The notes: generated by a model not told the origin, from the letters alone. Positions 7,044 through 14,791 are shown, counted from the stretch's first letter. The stretch: 17,951 nt of DNA from Blastocatellia bacterium (GCA_003175865.1 PSRF01000134.1:1-17951); one strand, 5' to 3'. Translations and numbers: made by a program.

Positions 7044-8144
7044 TCAGTTGGAGGTAAGTTCAGTTGTCTTCTCAGTAATATCTTTCTGTGCCCACTCGTT
7101 GTCGCGGCTTGCCTCGCCTGCTTTCATTCGCTTCGCCGCTTTCATTTTCTGTACCAGATCCATGTGCGTTGAGAAGTAGCCCAGGCTCTTGCCCACGATC
7201 TCTTCGATCGAGTTAAAGCCCTTGTCAACAATGAATTTCTCAACCCCTTCCTTGAGTTCGTCGACCATCTTGACGCCCTGCAACATGACACCTGTGCAGA
7301 TCTGAACAGTAGAAGCGCCGAGCAGCAAGAACTCAAGAGCGTCGTGGGAAGTCTCTATGCCGCCGATTCCGCTTATCGAAACCCCTTCCGGCACACCAAG
7401 AGCGAGTTGACTGACCATGCGCAATGCTATCGGTCGCACTGCCTGTGCTGAATAACCTCCTGGCACTGCATGTCCCTCGACAGTTGGCATTGGTCTCAAC
7501 GTCTCCAAGTCAACTCCAATGACCGACAGAATTGTGTTAATTGCGGAGATACCAACTGCACCTCCGTTGACTGCGGCAAGTGCGGGCTCACGGATATTTG
7601 TGATGTTGGGAGTCATCTTGGCCCAGACTGGAATCTTTGCGACCTCGGTTACCCAACTCGTGACTTCCTCGGTCAGGTCTGGATGTTCGCCCATCTCTGA
7701 ACCCATCTTGCGTTCGGTCATTCCATGAGGGCATGAGAAATTGAGCTCGAAAGCGTCGACACCAGTCTCCTGGACCATCTTGGTGAGTTCCTGCCAACGA
7801 CTCTTCTCGTACTCTTCCATGATCGAAGCGATGAGAACGTTGTTTGGATACTCTTTTTTGACTTGTCGAAACTCGTCGAGCCAAACTTCGATCGGTCGGT
7901 CTGAGATCAATTCGATATTTTCGAACCCGATGACTTCGCCAGTTGTTCTCGAACGGAGTTTGCCGTAGCGGGGTACAACGTTGACAACTTTGGCCGATTC
8001 GAGGCTTACGGTTTTAGCGACGGCGCCGCCCCATCCAGCGTCGAATGATTTGGCGAGGACTCTCGCATTCGTTCCCGGCGGACCTGATCCAAGGAGAAAG
8101 GGATTGGGGAATTTGATGCCGTTAACTGTGATTGAGAGATCCAT
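7044..8144 (-). CDS. preA: PreA-like dihydropyrimidine dehydrogenase subunit lacking the C-terminal Fe-S domain
   Basis: The 366-residue product is a dihydroorotate-dehydrogenase-like FMN barrel. Motifs typical of the pyrimidine-reducing domain are visible: NPFLLGSGPPG (14-24), WGGAVAKTVS (38-47), NIELIS (76-81), IASIM (105-109), ELNFSCPHGM (133-142), AKMTPN (175-180), SGIGGIET (258-265) and LLLGASTVQICTG (273-285). It would reduce uracil or thymine, the first step of the reductive pathway. E. coli PreA is about 411 residues and ends in two CxxCxxC ferredoxin motifs. This protein ends in a charged tail without them, and the 63 bp behind it hold no remnant. By eye, the position matching mammalian catalytic Cys671 is Met151; I recall bacterial homologues also vary there. 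Start at ATG 8144, with AAGGAG eight bases upstream. No PreT partner is in the window. Confidence 0.88.
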   Translation of the reverse strand: MDLSITVNGIKFPNPFLLGSGPPGTNARVLAKSFDAGWGGAVAKTVSLESAKVVNVVPRYGKLRSRTTGEVIGFENIELISDRPIEVWLDEFRQVKKEYPNNVLIASIMEEYEKSRWQELTKMVQETGVDAFELNFSCPHGMTERKMGSEMGEHPDLTEEVTSWVTEVAKIPVWAKMTPNITNIREPALAAVNGGAVGISAINTILSVIGVDLETLRPMPTVEGHAVPGGYSAQAVRPIALRMVSQLALGVPEGVSISGIGGIETSHDALEFLLLGASTVQICTGVMLQGVKMVDELKEGVEKFIVDKGFNSIEEIVGKSLGYFSTHMDLVQKMKAAKRMKAGEASRDNEWAQKDITEKTTELTSN

Positions 8145-8160
8145 TGATGAAACTCCTTAG

Positions 8161-8279
8161 GTGATTGCTGATTGCTGATTGTCGATTGCCGACTAATCGG
8201 CCATTGTTCTGTCGCTGATTACTAAAGAACTCTGTCGAGGGTGCAAATCGGCAATCGACAACGAGCAATCAGCAATCGC
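8161..8279. repeat. Long imperfect inverted repeat made of heptamers (GATTGCT type)
   Basis: Arms 8161-8192 and 8248-8279 match at 29 of 32 positions as inverted copies, with a 55-nt loop. Each arm is itself a 7-nt-period array: TGATTGC, TGATTGC, TGATTGT, CGATTGC on the left; GCAAATC, GGCAATC, GACAACG, AGCAATC, AGCAATC on the right. It fills the spacer between the ureidopropionase stop and the preA ribosome binding site. A smaller competing hairpin (GCCGA-CTAA-TCGGC) overlaps the left arm. It could act on transcript stability or preA expression. Confidence 0.85.
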
Positions 8280-8280
8280 T

Positions 8281-9150
8281 TCAGTCAGCAACCAACGCTC
8301 CATATGTATCCGGTCTTCTATCGCGGAAGAACTGCCACGTGTTTCGCACTTCCCGAATCTCGTCCAAATCAAGATCGGCGACAACCAGTGCGTCCTTATC
8401 ACGCGGTGCTTCAGCGATAAACTGTCCACGCGGATCGCAGAAGTAGCTTTGTCCGTAGAACTCACCAATATTCCATGGTTGTTCATGACCGACACGGTTT
8501 ATGGCACCAATAAAATAACCGTTTGCAACAGCGTGCGCTGGCTGCTCCAACCGCCACAAATATTCTGAGAGACCTGCAACAGTTGCTGAAGGATTAAATA
8601 CAATCTCCGCACCATTCAACCCGAGCGCACGTGCACCTTCAGGGAAGTGCCGGTCATAGCATATGTAGACACCAATGCGGGCGAATGCAGTTTCGAAAGT
8701 CGGATAACCGAGGTTGCCAGGTTTGAAGTAAAACTTCTCCCAGAAACCAGGATTGACATGGGGAATGTGATTCTTTCGATACTTGCCTAAATACTTCCCA
8801 TCCGCGTCAATTACCGCCGCTGTGTTGTAGTACACGCCGGTAATCTCTTCTTCGTAAATCGGAACAATGATCACCATTCCATGTTCTTTTGCGACCTCCT
8901 GCATTAGCCGAACCGTCGGTCCGTCGGGAATTCTTTCCACAGCTTCGTACCATCGTGTTTGCTGTTCAGCGCAAAAATAAGGTGTGGTGAAAACTTCCTG
9001 CATGCAGATTATTTGTACGCCTTGTTCGGCAGCCTGCTCGATAAATCCAAGGTGCTTTTCGATATTTAGGCGCTTGATGTCTTCAATTGGAAGGTCAGTT
9101 GGCGCCGCGTTGGTACACTGAATAAGCCCACATTTAACTGTGCGTGGCAT
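8281..9150 (-). CDS. Beta-ureidopropionase (N-carbamoyl-beta-alanine amidase), nitrilase superfamily
   Basis: The 289-residue product has the C-N hydrolase triad E52 (QEVF), K126 (YRKNHIP) and C164 (YICYDRHFPE). Other family-typical segments are MQEVFTTPYFC, GFWEKFYFKPGN and NPSATVAGLSEYLWRLEQPAHA. Together these match the beta-ureidopropionase/N-carbamoylputrescine amidase branch. It would hydrolyse N-carbamoyl-beta-alanine to beta-alanine, CO2 and ammonia, the third step after PreA and dihydropyrimidinase. The flanking permease and preA genes favour this over N-carbamoylputrescine as substrate. ATG 9150 is chosen because AAAGGA lies seven bases upstream; an in-frame TTG at 9168 would add six residues without an SD. 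Cytoplasmic; no signal peptide. Confidence 0.9.
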   Translation of the reverse strand: MPRTVKCGLIQCTNAAPTDLPIEDIKRLNIEKHLGFIEQAAEQGVQIICMQEVFTTPYFCAEQQTRWYEAVERIPDGPTVRLMQEVAKEHGMVIIVPIYEEEITGVYYNTAAVIDADGKYLGKYRKNHIPHVNPGFWEKFYFKPGNLGYPTFETAFARIGVYICYDRHFPEGARALGLNGAEIVFNPSATVAGLSEYLWRLEQPAHAVANGYFIGAINRVGHEQPWNIGEFYGQSYFCDPRGQFIAEAPRDKDALVVADLDLDEIREVRNTWQFFRDRRPDTYGALVAD

Positions 9151-9206
9151 AAAGTTGTCCTTTGTCAAAACTAGTCTGCTTCGCGAGCATTCAAGGCAAG
9201 ATCATA

Positions 9207-9234
9207 CCGGAGACGAGGTGTTTATAGCATTGAG
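9207..9234 (+). repeat. Degraded copy of the TGTTTATAGC repeat unit
   Basis: TGTTTATAGCATTGAG at 9219-9234 matches 15 of 16 bases with 14644-14659 in the large element between the aminotransferase and dihydropyrimidinase genes. The preceding CCGGAGACGAGG is a worn version of the unit's CCGGAGGAGTG hairpin. It lies in the spacer between the permease stop and the ureidopropionase start. Confidence 0.55.
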
Positions 9235-9243
9235 CGGGCGTGG

Positions 9244-10740
9244 TTATCTATAGGAACTTGACGCTGACGGCGCAACCTTCATCAACACCCAGTGGGTAAC
9301 TCCTGCTGCACCGAAACCTACGAACCACGCGTAGTCATATAATGGCCTCAGCGGCTTAACGACAAGACCAACCCACGCAAGAGCGCAGCCAATAACAGTC
9401 GCTACTATTGCGCGCCAATTCCATCCACCGTTGTAAGTGTAGGCTCCTTCGCGACGATAGAGATCACCGAGTTCCAGCCGCTTCTGCCGCACAATCCAGT
9501 AGTCAACGATCAATACGCCCGCGATGGCGCCCAGTCCGCCTGAATATCCGACCAGCCATGCGAAGATGTAGCCAGAGGGATCAGCCAACAAGCGCCATGG
9601 TTGCATCAGAATCCCTGCAATGCCGGTGATCAAACCGCCGGTACGAAATGAAATCCATTTTGGAAACGCATTCGCAAAATCATTCGCCGGTGAAACAACA
9701 TTAGCAGCGATGTTCACTGCGAGAGTTGCGACGACTACGGTGAACATCGAAATCGCCACGACAACCACACTCTGAAACTGACCCACCAGTTTCATTGGAT
9801 CCCAAAGTTCGTCGGGTTTCATGTGCGGATAAATCACAACCGCAGCCGAAGTGATCATGACACCCATCGCCGCAAACACAGTCATCGTCGACGGCAATGC
9901 AGCAACTTGGCCGACAACTTGATCGCGCTGACTCTTTCCAAAACGGGTGAAGTCCGGCATGTTCAAAGAGAGTGTCGCCCAGAAACCTATCATTCCTGTC
10001 AGCGACGGAATAAAGATGGGCCAGAATTCGGCGAGAGTGTGGAACTTCCCTTGTTGATTTAGCAGGTAACCCAGTCCGTGAGCTTTCCAGATTGCCCAAC
10101 CAAGCAACAGGGAAGTCATTACCAACACAAACGGTGCTGCCCAGTTCTCAACCTTTCTAAGAAGATCCATTCCGCGATAAATGATGTAGATATTCATCCC
10201 CCAGAACAGCAGGAACGACAACCATTCGGTCGGCGAGTGTCCGCCAACTGGTCCACCAAGCAAGTTTTGCCAACCTGGAATGATGGCCTTGAATAAAGTG
10301 TCAAGAGCTTCGCCGCCAATCCACGACTGAATACCAAACCAACCGCACGCGACTACAGCACGCATCAAGGCGGGGACATTCGATCCAAGTGTGCCGTATG
10401 CCGCACGCGAAAATACCGGAAAAGGAATTCCATATTTTGTACCTGGGTGTGAGTTCAGCAGAATCGGAACTAATACGATTGTGTTACCGAGCAGAATCGT
10501 AATGAGTGCCTGCCACCAATTCATGCCCGCACTAATTAATCCAGACGAAAGCATGTAAGTCGGGATGCAATGCGCCATGCTTATCCAGAGTGCTGCATAG
10601 TTATAAGTGGTCCAGTTGCGACTCGCGATCGGAACCGGGGCCAGATCTCGATTAAAAAAGGGACTACGACTGATCTCGACCCACGCTTCCGGTCTCAGCT
10701 CTACACGTCCATCTTCGTATTGAATCGTTTCTTGTGACAT
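9244..10740 (-). CDS. NCS1-family nucleobase/hydantoin permease
   Basis: The 498-residue polytopic protein (about 12 hydrophobic segments) carries NCS1 hallmarks: SRNWTTYNYAALWISMAH near residue 40, NSHPGTKYGIPFPVFSRAAYG (about 96-116), and GWFGIQSWIGG (about 133-143). The Trp and Gln of WFGIQ match the substrate-stacking and hydrogen-bonding residues known from the hydantoin transporter Mhp1. Family members import uracil, allantoin, cytosine or hydantoins with H+ or Na+. Its place among pyrimidine-degradation genes suggests uracil or thymine uptake, which is inference. ATG 10740 is used; an adjacent in-frame GTG at 10743 is possible and neither has a clear SD. The 60-bp upstream spacer contains a GC-rich GGGGCGGCCC tract. 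Confidence 0.9.
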   Translation of the reverse strand: MSQETIQYEDGRVELRPEAWVEISRSPFFNRDLAPVPIASRNWTTYNYAALWISMAHCIPTYMLSSGLISAGMNWWQALITILLGNTIVLVPILLNSHPGTKYGIPFPVFSRAAYGTLGSNVPALMRAVVACGWFGIQSWIGGEALDTLFKAIIPGWQNLLGGPVGGHSPTEWLSFLLFWGMNIYIIYRGMDLLRKVENWAAPFVLVMTSLLLGWAIWKAHGLGYLLNQQGKFHTLAEFWPIFIPSLTGMIGFWATLSLNMPDFTRFGKSQRDQVVGQVAALPSTMTVFAAMGVMITSAAVVIYPHMKPDELWDPMKLVGQFQSVVVVAISMFTVVVATLAVNIAANVVSPANDFANAFPKWISFRTGGLITGIAGILMQPWRLLADPSGYIFAWLVGYSGGLGAIAGVLIVDYWIVRQKRLELGDLYRREGAYTYNGGWNWRAIVATVIGCALAWVGLVVKPLRPLYDYAWFVGFGAAGVTHWVLMKVAPSASSSYR

Positions 10741-10803
10741 CACTATTGAGGGCCGCCCCTACAAATTACGGCGCGACTTAAAATCTGGTTAGCTTCTTTT
10801 TAA

Positions 10804-12396
10804 TTATCTACGCATGGAATCCTGCATGAACTTCTCAACATCAGAATGAAGCTTCGATAGCGACTTCTCGTCGATGTACATCATGTGTCCAGCTTCGTAG
10901 TAACTGTTCGAGATGTTTTTCAGTAGCAGCGGATCGATGCTGATGTGATGAAGCGTGTACTCAACGGCGTAATAAGGTGTCGCCATATCGTAATAACCCA
11001 TCGCCACGAAAACTTTCAAATACGGATCCTTCGCGAGAGCATTACGCAATGCAGTGCTCGTATCGACGTAGTTGTTGTTCGCTCCCCAGTTCCATGGACC
11101 AATGCCGCCGCCGAGGATGTAGTACTCGAGATCCGATTTGTAGCCGAGTTCAGAGCGAACGTAATTGTTGAAGGTAGAAGTATACGGTGGACGGATCGCG
11201 GCTTCACTAGGGTCGTAGTCGGTGCTGTCGCTCGCAAGATTCGAATCGTACCCTTTGAAACGTGCATCGAGCCGACCAATAGACCGACGTTCGTTACGCA
11301 GCAATTCCTTCCGGAACAGGTTTAAGTTCACGCGCAAATTTGCGTAATCGAGAAACTTGGGGTCGAGGCCTGTAAAGCGCGAGAGTTTTGCAATGGCGTC
11401 CTGTCGTTCCTGGCCAGTGAGCCTGTCGCCCTTTTCAAGAATCAATGTGTACTCGTTTGACGCGAATGCTTCCGCTTCGTTTACGACGCGGTTGACCGGC
11501 TTCGTTTGCAGATCGGAAGGAAGTTTCTTGTGATACCAGGCGGTCGCTGTGTAAGACGGCAGAAAGAGGGCGTAGGGCAGGTCGTTGCCAGATGCGAAGG
11601 CCGTTGTTTCAAAATTCATGATCGTCGAGATCAGCATGATGCCATTGAACGCGATACCTCGATCGATCAAGTAACCGGACAAAGCCGAGGCGCGTGTAGT
11701 GCCATAGCTTTCACCCGCAAGAAACAGTGGTGATGTCCAACGCTCGTACCGCGTGAGATACATGCGAATAAACTCGCCGACTGATTCGATGTCGCCCTGC
11801 AGACCAAAGAATTTTTGTGCGAGTTCCGGCTTTGCCGCTCGACTGTAACCCGTGCCAACCGGGTCGATGAAGACAAGATCCGACTGTGTTAGCCACGTAT
11901 TCTGGTTGTCTTCAAGTTCGTAGGGAGGAGCCGGCATGGTGCCATCAGCATTCATCCGTACACGCTTGGGACCAATTGCACCCATGTGTAACCAAACTGA
12001 CGCGGAACCTGGGCCGCCATTGAACGAGAAGGTTAGAGGACGTCTGGACCCACCTTCCGGACGATCGACGACGTAACTCGTGAAGAACATGCGAGCTTCA
12101 ACTTCACCGTCACGATTCTTGATAGGCATCAGGCCCGCAGTTGCGGTGTAGTTAATCGTATTGCCGCCAACGCGAATTGAATGTTTGGTTACGACTGGTG
12201 GTTCTTCAGGCGTTGGTGTCGGTTGCGCTTGTGGTCGTCCTTGTTGACCGCCGCCGGTCTGTGGACCAGGAGCTGGAGTCTGCGGCGTTGTTTGTGGAGT
12301 TGGAGTTTGATTGCCGGGGAATTGACCGCCGCGACGTTGACCTTGTTCCTGTGCGGGTGCGAGCAGAGCAAGAAGCAGAAGAATAGAAGCAAGCAT
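10804..12396 (-). CDS. Secreted S10-family serine carboxypeptidase-like protein
   Basis: The 530-residue product begins with a short signal peptide (MLASILLLLALLAPAQ). A low-complexity Pro/Gln/Gly/Thr linker (about 17-66) and an alpha/beta-hydrolase peptidase S10 domain follow. Visible motifs are FNGGPGSAS (125-133, oxyanion region), DPVGTGYS (178-185), the nucleophile S230 in GESYGTTRA, D470 in GYYDMATP and H504 in YEAGHMMYID, so the triad is complete. S10 enzymes remove C-terminal residues from peptides at acidic pH. Here it would act in the periplasm or outside, perhaps supplying amino acids. It sits between catabolic genes but has no obvious role in pyrimidine breakdown. The upstream GGAGAA lies about 10 bases from the ATG. 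Family assignment is firm; substrate unknown. Confidence 0.9.
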   Translation of the reverse strand: MLASILLLLALLAPAQEQGQRRGGQFPGNQTPTPQTTPQTPAPGPQTGGGQQGRPQAQPTPTPEEPPVVTKHSIRVGGNTINYTATAGLMPIKNRDGEVEARMFFTSYVVDRPEGGSRRPLTFSFNGGPGSASVWLHMGAIGPKRVRMNADGTMPAPPYELEDNQNTWLTQSDLVFIDPVGTGYSRAAKPELAQKFFGLQGDIESVGEFIRMYLTRYERWTSPLFLAGESYGTTRASALSGYLIDRGIAFNGIMLISTIMNFETTAFASGNDLPYALFLPSYTATAWYHKKLPSDLQTKPVNRVVNEAEAFASNEYTLILEKGDRLTGQERQDAIAKLSRFTGLDPKFLDYANLRVNLNLFRKELLRNERRSIGRLDARFKGYDSNLASDSTDYDPSEAAIRPPYTSTFNNYVRSELGYKSDLEYYILGGGIGPWNWGANNNYVDTSTALRNALAKDPYLKVFVAMGYYDMATPYYAVEYTLHHISIDPLLLKNISNSYYEAGHMMYIDEKSLSKLHSDVEKFMQDSMRR

Positions 12397-12476
12397 GTCG
12401 TTACAGTTCTCCGTTTTGGGAATGCTGGAAAGGCCTTGCGTGGAATACTAAGACAGCCGAGTCAGTAAGAAAAGAC

Positions 12477-12504
12477 CATTTATCATCGATCATTCAGCAT
12501 TTGA
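12477..12504. repeat. Degenerate heptamer array (CATTTAT type)
   Basis: Four 7-mers in register: CATTTAT, CATCGAT, CATTCAG, CATTTGA. It is similar in sequence to the array at 6074-6101 and lies in the 214-bp spacer between the S10 gene and the small secreted protein gene. Nothing else in that spacer looks coding. Confidence 0.55.
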
Positions 12505-12548
12505 TCGCGCGCTTTAGCAGCTACTTCGATTTCAAAGTTCAAGATGTG

Positions 12549-12575
12549 GCTGGGAGCGCAGGCGTCCTGGCCTGC
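12549..12575 (+). repeat. Single copy of the 27-bp GCTGGGAnCGCAGGCGTCC repeat
   Basis: The 27 bases differ at two positions from the reverse complement of the arm at 13175-13201. The orientation is the same as the arm at 13110-13136. The small secreted-protein gene therefore lies between directly repeated copies. Confidence 0.75.
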
Positions 12576-12610
12576 TATTTTGCGGTAAAGAATCCTCCGC
12601 TCACATCGAC

Positions 12611-13063
12611 TTACGGCCCGCTTTCGAACTTTGGTTTTCCGCCCCGAATCTTCCGATATGTTCCGTCCGCAATAACATTGTGACCGAATCCGCAGTCGGC
12701 ATCGGATCCCTCTTGCGTGACTCTCAATTTGTTCGAGAAGATGAGAGTAATCTCACAGTGGTCTGTGTCGGAAGGCTTAAATTTCGCGACGTTCCCCTCG
12801 ATGGATGCTTCGCCTGAAGCTGTCCCCAAATTGTGCGTACCTGAGGCAGTCATGTACACGCCGTCAAACTGTACTTTGAGTTTGTTGTTACCGAGGGCGA
12901 GAATACGAAACTCATTCTTGTAGTAACGATAAACTCCGTTCACTTGTGAGGCAGTAACAACTCTGCTGCTTGGCTGGTTGGGCTTCTTAGGTGCTTCCTG
13001 CGCACAGACGCACAACACTGCAGATGCCAGCGCAATAAATACAAACAAACTACGAACGATCAT
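12611..13063 (-). CDS. Small secreted protein of unknown function
   Basis: The 150-residue product has a clear signal peptide (MIVRSLFVFIALASAVLCVCAQ, cleavage probably after VCA) and a short Pro/Lys-rich stretch. A compact beta-rich domain follows, with NGVYRYYKNEFRILALG near the start and a closing DADCGFGHNVIADGTYRK. Two cysteines in the mature part (in HCEITL and ADCGFG) may form a disulfide. I do not recognise a characterised family. ATG 13063 is preferred over the upstream start at 13093, because GAGG lies five bases before it and the signal peptide begins there. It is flanked by copies of a 27-bp repeat. Nothing ties it to the surrounding catabolic genes, and periplasmic location is the only safe inference. 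Confidence 0.75.
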   Translation of the reverse strand: MIVRSLFVFIALASAVLCVCAQEAPKKPNQPSSRVVTASQVNGVYRYYKNEFRILALGNNKLKVQFDGVYMTASGTHNLGTASGEASIEGNVAKFKPSDTDHCEITLIFSNKLRVTQEGSDADCGFGHNVIADGTYRKIRGGKPKFESGP

Positions 13064-13109
13064 AAACGCCTCATGTATTGACGCAGCTCCCACGTTTGGA
13101 TACGTAGCT

Positions 13110-13201
13110 GCTGGGACCGCAAGCGTCCTCGCCTGCTTCTAACTATTCACTCAAGTTGTTCATTGGTTAACCAGGCAGGCGAGGACGCCTGCGGTCCCAG
13201 C
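13110..13201. repeat. 27-bp inverted repeat pair, near-perfect long hairpin
   Basis: Arms 13110-13136 and 13175-13201 match at 26 of 27 positions as inverted copies, separated by 38 nt. Each arm starts GCTGGGACCGCA and ends CCTCGCCTGC. The element fills the spacer between the dihydropyrimidinase stop (13214) and the small secreted protein start, and a third copy is at 12549-12575. The transcript would fold into a very stable stem, which could serve as a terminator or RNA-stability element. Confidence 0.88.
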
Positions 13202-13213
13202 ACTAAGTAATCT

Positions 13214-14593
13214 TTAGATCGAAACGCAGGTCCCACGCTTGAGGAACTTGCCGTCGCCGTACTTGCCTTTGAATTCACCCTTGTCGATTACAACTTTGCC
13301 GCGTGAAAGAACAGTTTCTACGACACCCTTAATTCGTCGTCCTTCGTATGCGTTGTAATCACAGTTCATGTGATGAGTCTTCGAGCTGAGCGTCTGTTCT
13401 TTTTCTCCATCGAAGATCACAATGTCAGCATCGGACCCAACCGCAACGGTCCCTTTCTTCGGAAACAACCCAAACATCTTTGCAGCGGCAGTTGAGGTGA
13501 GCTCGACAAATCGATTAAGGCTGATCCGGCTCTCGACAACGCCGCCGTTGTAGATCAGCGGTACTCGATTCTCCACACCTGGTGCACCGTTTGGAATCTT
13601 CGTGAAGTCGTCGCGACCGAGTTCCTTCTGTTCTTTCATACAGAATGGACAATGGTCTGTTGAGATCACTTGCAGATCGTCCATCTTCAAGCCTTTCCAT
13701 AACTCGGTTTGATTCGACTTTTCGCGCAGAGGTGGAGTCATCACATACTTAGCGCCATTGAAATCCTCACCGTAATCGTCGATGGAGAGGAATAAATATT
13801 GTGGGCAGGTTTCAGCGAATGCAGCAATACCGCGATCACGCGCCTGACGTACCTGATTGAGAGCATCGGCACATGAAAGATGCACGATGTAAACAGGAGA
13901 CTCGGCCATCTCAGCAATTGCAATTGCCCGATGTACTCCTTCAGCCTCAGCGACTGTTGGTCGCGTCAACGCATGATACTTCGGCGCGGTGTGTCCCTTC
14001 TCGATAGCGCGTTTAATGATCTCGTTGATGACGATTCCGTTCTCAGCGTGCATGCAAATCAAACCACCACGTGAGCCTGCTGCTGACATCGCGCGAAAGA
14101 TGGTCGCATCATCAACAAGGAATACACCGGGATAGGCCATGAACATTTTGAAACTCGTCACGCCCTCGTCCATTACGGTGTAGAGCTCTTCGATCTGCTT
14201 GTCTTCGAGTTCCGTCGTGATGAGATGGAACCCGTAATCGATTGCAGTCTTGCCTTCCGCCTTTTTATGCCAGTTGTCTATGCCTTCAATTAGTGACTGA
14301 CCTTTGTACTGGACTGCAAAGTCGATGATGCTCGTCGTTCCTCCGTGAGCTGCGGCAATTGTGCCGGTGCGAAAGTCGTCAGAGGATTCAGTGCCACCAA
14401 ACGGAAGCTCCATGTGAGTGTGTGGATCGATGCCACCGGGAATGACAAGTTTGTCGGTGGCATCGAGTACCTGGTCGGCCTCCATGTTCAGTTGCGAACC
14501 GATAACCGAAACGCGTTCGTCCTCGATCAATATGTCAGCTTTGTAATCATCGACTGCGGTAATGATTCGTCCGTTTTTGATTAGTGTTTTCAT
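13214..14593 (-). CDS. hydA: Dihydropyrimidinase (D-hydantoinase family)
   Basis: The 459-residue cyclic amidohydrolase has the complete binuclear zinc site: H58 and H60 (DPHTHMELPF), carbamylated K149 (TSFKMFMAY), H182 (CMHAENG), H238 (YIVHLSC) and D313 (STDHCPF). It opens 5,6-dihydrouracil or dihydrothymine to the N-carbamoyl-beta-amino acid, the second step of the reductive pathway. The same family includes bacterial D-hydantoinases, but the ureidopropionase and preA genes downstream favour the pyrimidine role. Length is normal for the family and no residue is missing. ATG 14593 (MKTLIKNGRI) is chosen over an in-frame TTG at 14599; the SD is weak. The 198-bp upstream spacer is filled by a nested inverted repeat element. 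Confidence 0.94.
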   Translation of the reverse strand: MKTLIKNGRIITAVDDYKADILIEDERVSVIGSQLNMEADQVLDATDKLVIPGGIDPHTHMELPFGGTESSDDFRTGTIAAAHGGTTSIIDFAVQYKGQSLIEGIDNWHKKAEGKTAIDYGFHLITTELEDKQIEELYTVMDEGVTSFKMFMAYPGVFLVDDATIFRAMSAAGSRGGLICMHAENGIVINEIIKRAIEKGHTAPKYHALTRPTVAEAEGVHRAIAIAEMAESPVYIVHLSCADALNQVRQARDRGIAAFAETCPQYLFLSIDDYGEDFNGAKYVMTPPLREKSNQTELWKGLKMDDLQVISTDHCPFCMKEQKELGRDDFTKIPNGAPGVENRVPLIYNGGVVESRISLNRFVELTSTAAAKMFGLFPKKGTVAVGSDADIVIFDGEKEQTLSSKTHHMNCDYNAYEGRRIKGVVETVLSRGKVVIDKGEFKGKYGDGKFLKRGTCVSI

Positions 14594-14624
14594 GATCAAT
14601 ATTCAGCTTTAAGTTGAACTGGTT

Positions 14625-14787
14625 TCACTCCGGAGGAGTGAAATGTTTATAGCGTTGAGATCATAACTGTTCGTTCGCTCCAGTGGAGCGACATGTCTCT
14701 CGTGCGCCATTCACATTTCGCTCCTGACGAAGCGAAGACCATCTAAATAAACGGACTGCTATAAACATCTCACTCCTAACGGAGTGA
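14625..14787. repeat. Nested inverted element of four palindromic units (MITE-like)
   Basis: The outer ends 14625-14653 and 14758-14787 are inverted copies (27 of 30 aligned positions), reading TCACTCC...GGAGTGAAATGTTTATAGC inward. The same pattern recurs inside as a second, diverged inverted pair at about 14675-14699 and 14711-14736 (TCGCTCC...GGAGCGACATGT type). Each unit is a small hairpin of its own: 14623-14643 (9-bp stem, GGA loop), 14675-14691 (7 bp), 14717-14736 (6 bp) and 14770-14787 (7 bp). It occupies the spacer between the aminotransferase and dihydropyrimidinase genes and has no open frame, so any mobility would depend on enzymes elsewhere. Confidence 0.8.
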
Positions 14788-14791
14788 CTGA

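Noticed and set aside
14625..14787. Integron attC site or IS element
   Set aside because: No integrase or transposase frame is present, and the four-unit nested symmetry does not match an attC arrangement. It is kept as a MITE-like repeat.
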